Source: Paenibacillus albus (GTDB taxonomy: Bacteria > Bacillota > Bacilli > Paenibacillales > Paenibacillaceae). Taken from it: 64,000 nt of DNA. The stretch covers positions 1,407,501 through 1,471,500 of the forward strand of contig NZ_CP034437.1 in the NCBI RefSeq assembly GCF_003952225.1, in the 5' to 3' direction. A model generated the notes under the pieces. It saw only the letters and a program-made list of their open reading frames with translations, had not been told where the DNA came from and did no database searches. Within the stretch, counting starts at the first letter, position 1. Each line of letters opens with the position of its first letter. The translations under genes were made by a program, and so were the position numbers. Positions 60,956 through 64,000 of the stretch are shown here, in pieces.

Positions 60956-61813
60956 TCAGCCCATGCGTCCCCGATACGTTCGCGGGGCAGTATCGGTCAT
61001 CTTCTTGAACACGCGCGAAAAATAAAACATATCCGAATAGCCGAGCAGCGAAGCAATCTCATTAACGGTCTTGTCTGTGCTGACCAGCAGCTTCTTCGCT
61101 TCCGCCACCTTGAGCCTGTGAAGATATTCGCCAAGCGGATATCCGGTATAACCATGGACGATTCGGCGCAGTGTAGGGATGGAGATATGATGGCGCGCCG
61201 CAAGCGCAGCCGTATCGAGCGGTTGATAGATCGACTCGGACAAGTCGTCGATGACCTTGTGAACGAACAGCGAGCGGCTGTCTGTCTCGGGGCTGTCCCA
61301 GCGGAGCATCATATCGAACAGCAGCGACTCCAGCGCGAGGGCTGCCCGGTCTTGGTTGGCGGGTACGGCGCTGTCGATAAGCTGGAAGATGAGCTCGATT
61401 TTGCTGAAAAAGCTTTCGTCCGTTCCAATATGCTTAACGAGCTCCGGCTGCTTGTACCAGTTAGCGATCCACTCCTGGATTCTCTCGCCCTCTATAGTGA
61501 AATAGTATTCGTCCCAGAAGCCGTTCTTCTCGGGGCCATATTGGAACACAACGCCTGGGTAGAAGCAGAAGAGCGATCCGGCTTCAACGGTCTGCCGTTC
61601 GCCATCGCCGGCTTGGAAGTATCCGCGGCCTGCGCTGATATAGACGAACGCCCAGTGATCGAATTTCGTCTTCCCCCGCTGCAGCGTTCGTCCCGGCAAA
61701 TGTCCGGCATGAATAATCGTGAGCGATTTGACGCGCAGCTTCGTAATATCGACCATCGAGTCAAATAGGCGAAGCGGCAATGGACTGATCATATTGTCCA
61801 TATAGGTTGGCAT
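60956..61813 (-). CDS. AraC family transcriptional regulator
   Basis: About 285 residues. A cupin-like sensor domain (about 25-160: FVYISAGRGYFQAGDGERQTVEAGSLFCFYPG split across it) precedes a C-terminal double helix-turn-helix. That domain has LDTAALAARHHISIPTLRRI and VNEIASLLGYSDMFYFSRV, then KKMTDTAPRTYR. GGGAG suits ATG 61813 better than ATG 61822. It diverges from the dehydrogenase operon at 61895 with 81 bp between, so it probably activates it. On the minus strand TATAAT (61857-61852) is a likely -10, and CGAAACCGATTACA (61859-61872) is a 12-of-14 cre-like sequence. Confidence 0.9.
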   Translation of the reverse strand: MPTYMDNMISPLPLRLFDSMVDITKLRVKSLTIIHAGHLPGRTLQRGKTKFDHWAFVYISAGRGYFQAGDGERQTVEAGSLFCFYPGVVFQYGPEKNGFWDEYYFTIEGERIQEWIANWYKQPELVKHIGTDESFFSKIELIFQLIDSAVPANQDRAALALESLLFDMMLRWDSPETDSRSLFVHKVIDDLSESIYQPLDTAALAARHHISIPTLRRIVHGYTGYPLGEYLHRLKVAEAKKLLVSTDKTVNEIASLLGYSDMFYFSRVFKKMTDTAPRTYRGRMG

Positions 61814-61894
61814 GCTGTGCATTCTCCCATCTGAAATGACAAGTTACACTCATTATAGCGAAACCGATTACATATATGAAAGGTTGGATAAATA

Positions 61895-62968
61895 ATGACG
61901 AATACTCAAGAGAAGCTTCACATTGGCGTTGTAGGAGCTGGATCCATCTCCGGCGCGCATCTAGGTGCATATGAAGCAAACCCGAATGTCGTGCTAGTTG
62001 CAATTTGCGATAAGAATGAAGAGCGCGCACGCGCGGCGGCGGACAAGTACGGCGCAGCCAAGGTGTACACCGATTACCATGAACTGCTTGCTGATCCTAG
62101 CATTGATGCGATTAGTGTATGTACTTGGAACAACACGCATGCTGAGATCACAATTGCTGCGCTTGAAGCGGGCAAGCATGTGCTTTGCGAGAAGCCGCTC
62201 ACGAAGACGGTTGCAGACGCAGAACGCGTAGCCGCTGCAGTTGAAGCATCGGGCAAGCTGCTGCAGGTTGGCTTCGTACGCCGTTATGCTTCCAGCGTAG
62301 AAGTGCTGAAACGCTTCATTGACGCTGGCGATCTTGGCGAAATCTATTACGCGAAGGCAACTTGCCTGCGCAGACTTGGCAACCCAGGCGGCTGGTTCTC
62401 CGATAAGGAACGCTCCGGCGGCGGCCCGCTGATTGACCTTGGCGTCCATATTATTGATATTTGCTGGTACTTGATGGGCCGTCCGAAGGTGAAATCGGTC
62501 ACTGGCAATGCGTACAAGAAGCTTGGCAACCGTTCGCATATTAAGAACCTGGACTTCTACAAAGCAGCTGACTACGACGCGGAGCGCAATGACGTTGAGG
62601 ATTTGGCGAATGCGATTATCCGTTTCGAGAACGGCGCTTCCTTGATGGTCGACGTCAGCTTCGCGCTGCATGCGCAGAAGGACGAAATTTCGGTGAAGAT
62701 CTATGGCGACAAAGGCGGCGCAGAAGTTGAACCTGCACTTGTCATTATGGGAGAGCAGCACAATACGATTGTGAACCTGACACCGCAAATCGATCACAAG
62801 ACGTTTGATTTCGTAGATGCATTCGGACGCGAAATCGGCCATTTCGTTAATAGCTGCCTCGGTAAAGTGGAGACGCTGAGCCCGGTTCAAGACGGCGTTG
62901 AAGTGACGCGCATGCTGTGTGCGATTTATGAGTCTGCTGCTACCGGAAAAGAAATTATTTTTGAATAG
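61895..62968 (+). CDS. Gfo/Idh/MocA family oxidoreductase
   Basis: 357 residues. The N-terminal Rossmann fold (IGVVGAGSISGAHLGAY, residues 10-26) binds NAD(P). CEKPLTKTVADAERV carries the conserved Lys of the family, and GGGPLIDLGVHIIDICWYLMG holds the catalytic Asp and His. It oxidises a sugar or inositol-like polyol. Two TIM-barrel isomerase genes follow on the same strand at 15- and 18-bp gaps; together they look like an inositol-type or rare-sugar catabolic operon controlled by the divergent AraC gene. Confidence 0.93.
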   Translation: MTNTQEKLHIGVVGAGSISGAHLGAYEANPNVVLVAICDKNEERARAAADKYGAAKVYTDYHELLADPSIDAISVCTWNNTHAEITIAALEAGKHVLCEKPLTKTVADAERVAAAVEASGKLLQVGFVRRYASSVEVLKRFIDAGDLGEIYYAKATCLRRLGNPGGWFSDKERSGGGPLIDLGVHIIDICWYLMGRPKVKSVTGNAYKKLGNRSHIKNLDFYKAADYDAERNDVEDLANAIIRFENGASLMVDVSFALHAQKDEISVKIYGDKGGAEVEPALVIMGEQHNTIVNLTPQIDHKTFDFVDAFGREIGHFVNSCLGKVETLSPVQDGVEVTRMLCAIYESAATGKEIIFE

Positions 62969-62983
62969 AGAGGTCGTATAGAT

Positions 62984-63865
62984 ATGGCGATTCAATTAAC
63001 GAACAAAATCGGCGTTATCGTCGACAGCTTCGGCATTGGCGTGCGTGACGGATTGTTGAAGGCGAAGGAAGTCGGCGCGGAAGGCGTGCAAATCTATGCC
63101 GTATCCGGCGAGATGGACCCGGCGAATCTGAATGCGGCGGCAAGGCGCGAGCTGCGTTCGTATATCGACGGACTTGGCCTCGAAATTTCGGCGCTGTGCG
63201 GCGACCTCGGCGGCCACGGCTTCCAGGACGGAGCGGCTAATGCAGAGAAAGTCGAGCAGTCCAAGCGTATTCTCGATCTTGCCGTTGACCTCGGTACGAA
63301 CGTCGTAACGACGCATATCGGTATCGTACCGGATGATCGCAATGGCGCGATCTACACGGCGATGCAAGAAGCTTGCGAAGAGCTGGGCCAGTACGCGAAG
63401 AGCCTGAACTCGTATTTTGCGATTGAGACAGGACCGGAGCCGGCTGCTCACCTGAAGAGCTTCCTCGATACGCTCAGCACGAACGGCGTGTCCGTAAACT
63501 TCGATCCGGCAAACATGGTTATGGTTACGGGCGACGACCCGGTGCAGGGCGTCATTACGCTCAAAGATTATATTGTGCATACGCATGTGAAGGACGGCAA
63601 ACGGATGCGCATCGTTGATCCGCGCCAAGTGTACGGATTCCTCGGCTATCAGAAAATGACGCATGAGCATATCGCTGAGATGGCTGCTGCCGGTGCGGAC
63701 TTCGAAGAAGTGCCGCTTGGCGAGGGCGGCGTTGATTTTGACGCTTATTTTGCCGCGCTGCAGTCGATCGGTTATAAAGGATATTTGACGATTGAGCGCG
63801 AGGTTGGCGCGAAGCCGGAGCTCGATATTCGCAAAGCGGTTGAATTCATCAAAAGGTATCGTTAA
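62984..63865 (+). CDS. Sugar phosphate isomerase/epimerase family protein (TIM barrel)
   Basis: A 293-residue xylose isomerase-like TIM barrel (AP_endonuc_2 type). The expected metal and active-site residues are seen: Glu in FAIETGPEPA, Asp in VNFDPANMVM, His in IVHTHVKDGK and Glu in YLTIEREVG. It resembles IolE/IolI-type and tagatose-epimerase-like proteins. GAGAGGT precedes ATG 62984. It follows the dehydrogenase by 15 bp in one operon. Confidence 0.92.
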   Translation: MAIQLTNKIGVIVDSFGIGVRDGLLKAKEVGAEGVQIYAVSGEMDPANLNAAARRELRSYIDGLGLEISALCGDLGGHGFQDGAANAEKVEQSKRILDLAVDLGTNVVTTHIGIVPDDRNGAIYTAMQEACEELGQYAKSLNSYFAIETGPEPAAHLKSFLDTLSTNGVSVNFDPANMVMVTGDDPVQGVITLKDYIVHTHVKDGKRMRIVDPRQVYGFLGYQKMTHEHIAEMAAAGADFEEVPLGEGGVDFDAYFAALQSIGYKGYLTIEREVGAKPELDIRKAVEFIKRYR

Positions 63866-63883
63866 TAGGAGGCTTGTCAGGCT

Positions 63884-64000
63884 ATGAAAATCGCAGTAAG
63901 CGTGTGGAGCTGCCACAAATATTTGTACGACGGTTCTTGGCAAAATGCCGACTTTATCGACTACGCCGCATCTATCGGCGCAGAAGGCGTTGAATTGCTG
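63884..64000 (+). CDS. Sugar phosphate isomerase/epimerase-like protein (3' cut by window)
   Basis: The first 39 codons of a gene that runs out of the window. ATG 63884 follows AGGAGG at 63868-63873. The start MKIAVSVWSCHKYL and FIDYAASIGAEGVELL are typical of the N-terminal strand and helix of xylose isomerase-like TIM barrels. Third gene of the catabolic operon. Complete domain content cannot be judged. Confidence 0.75.
   Translation, partial: MKIAVSVWSCHKYLYDGSWQNADFIDYAASIGAEGVELL

Overview
The window reads as a chromosomal segment of a Paenibacillus-like, spore-forming Gram-positive bacterium. The evidence is indirect: AGGAGG-type ribosome sites with many TTG and GTG starts, lipobox lipoproteins, YesM/YesN-type two-component pairs beside sugar ABC importers, a LysM-GH18 protein of the spore germination type, a PspA/PspC pair, and many glycoside hydrolases. 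No rRNA, tRNA, CRISPR array, transposase or phage gene was seen.

Layout. 1-2053: 3' part of a protein with two tandem KdpD N-terminal modules. 2221-4522: polar amino acid ABC importer. 4793-17037: unknown protein, M29 aminopeptidase, alkyltransferase-like protein, EamA exporter, a heterodimeric ABC exporter, a 1.2 kb gene-free tract of 51-bp repeats plus a hairpin-rich element, then kinase-like, SDR, S66 peptidase and Nudix genes. 17037-19074: luciferase-like monooxygenase and a divergent AraC regulator. 19292-32355: a plant-glycan-type block of two sugar importers, a YesM/YesN pair and a GH78-like rhamnosidase. 32629-35173: AT-richer unknown genes (the first two perhaps immunity-like) and a DinB-like protein. 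35231-41768 (minus strand): LacI regulator, sugar importer and a GH127 beta-L-arabinofuranosidase. 42971-48455: GntR/LacI-type regulator and three GH76 enzymes with different predicted locations. 48561-55630: ComFB-like protein, epimerase, beta-propeller protein, sulfatase, IF-3-like paralogue and HAD phosphatase. 55922-60124 (minus strand): PspA, PspC, a LysM-GH18 protein and a secreted coiled-coil protein with an attenuator-like leader. 60269-64000: guanylate-kinase-like protein, AraC regulator and the start of a sugar catabolic operon (dehydrogenase plus two isomerase/epimerase proteins).

The genes point to scavenging of plant and microbial polysaccharide. Extracellular or anchored hydrolases release oligosaccharides, lipoprotein-dependent ABC importers take them up, and local AraC, LacI, GntR and YesMN regulators respond. 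None of the three sugar importers carries its own ATPase, so they probably share an MsiK/MsmX-type ATPase encoded elsewhere.

The least explained material lies between genes. There is a 51-bp periodic repeat family at two loci (12.3-13.05 kb and 56.65-56.89 kb). A second dispersed family of about 50 bp has a fixed 12-nt core spacing and eight copies at four loci. A hairpin-rich element lies at 13283-13452, and an attenuator-like leader at 59985-60096. Coordinates and motifs come from reading the sequence; family names are from recognition of motifs, not from database searches.
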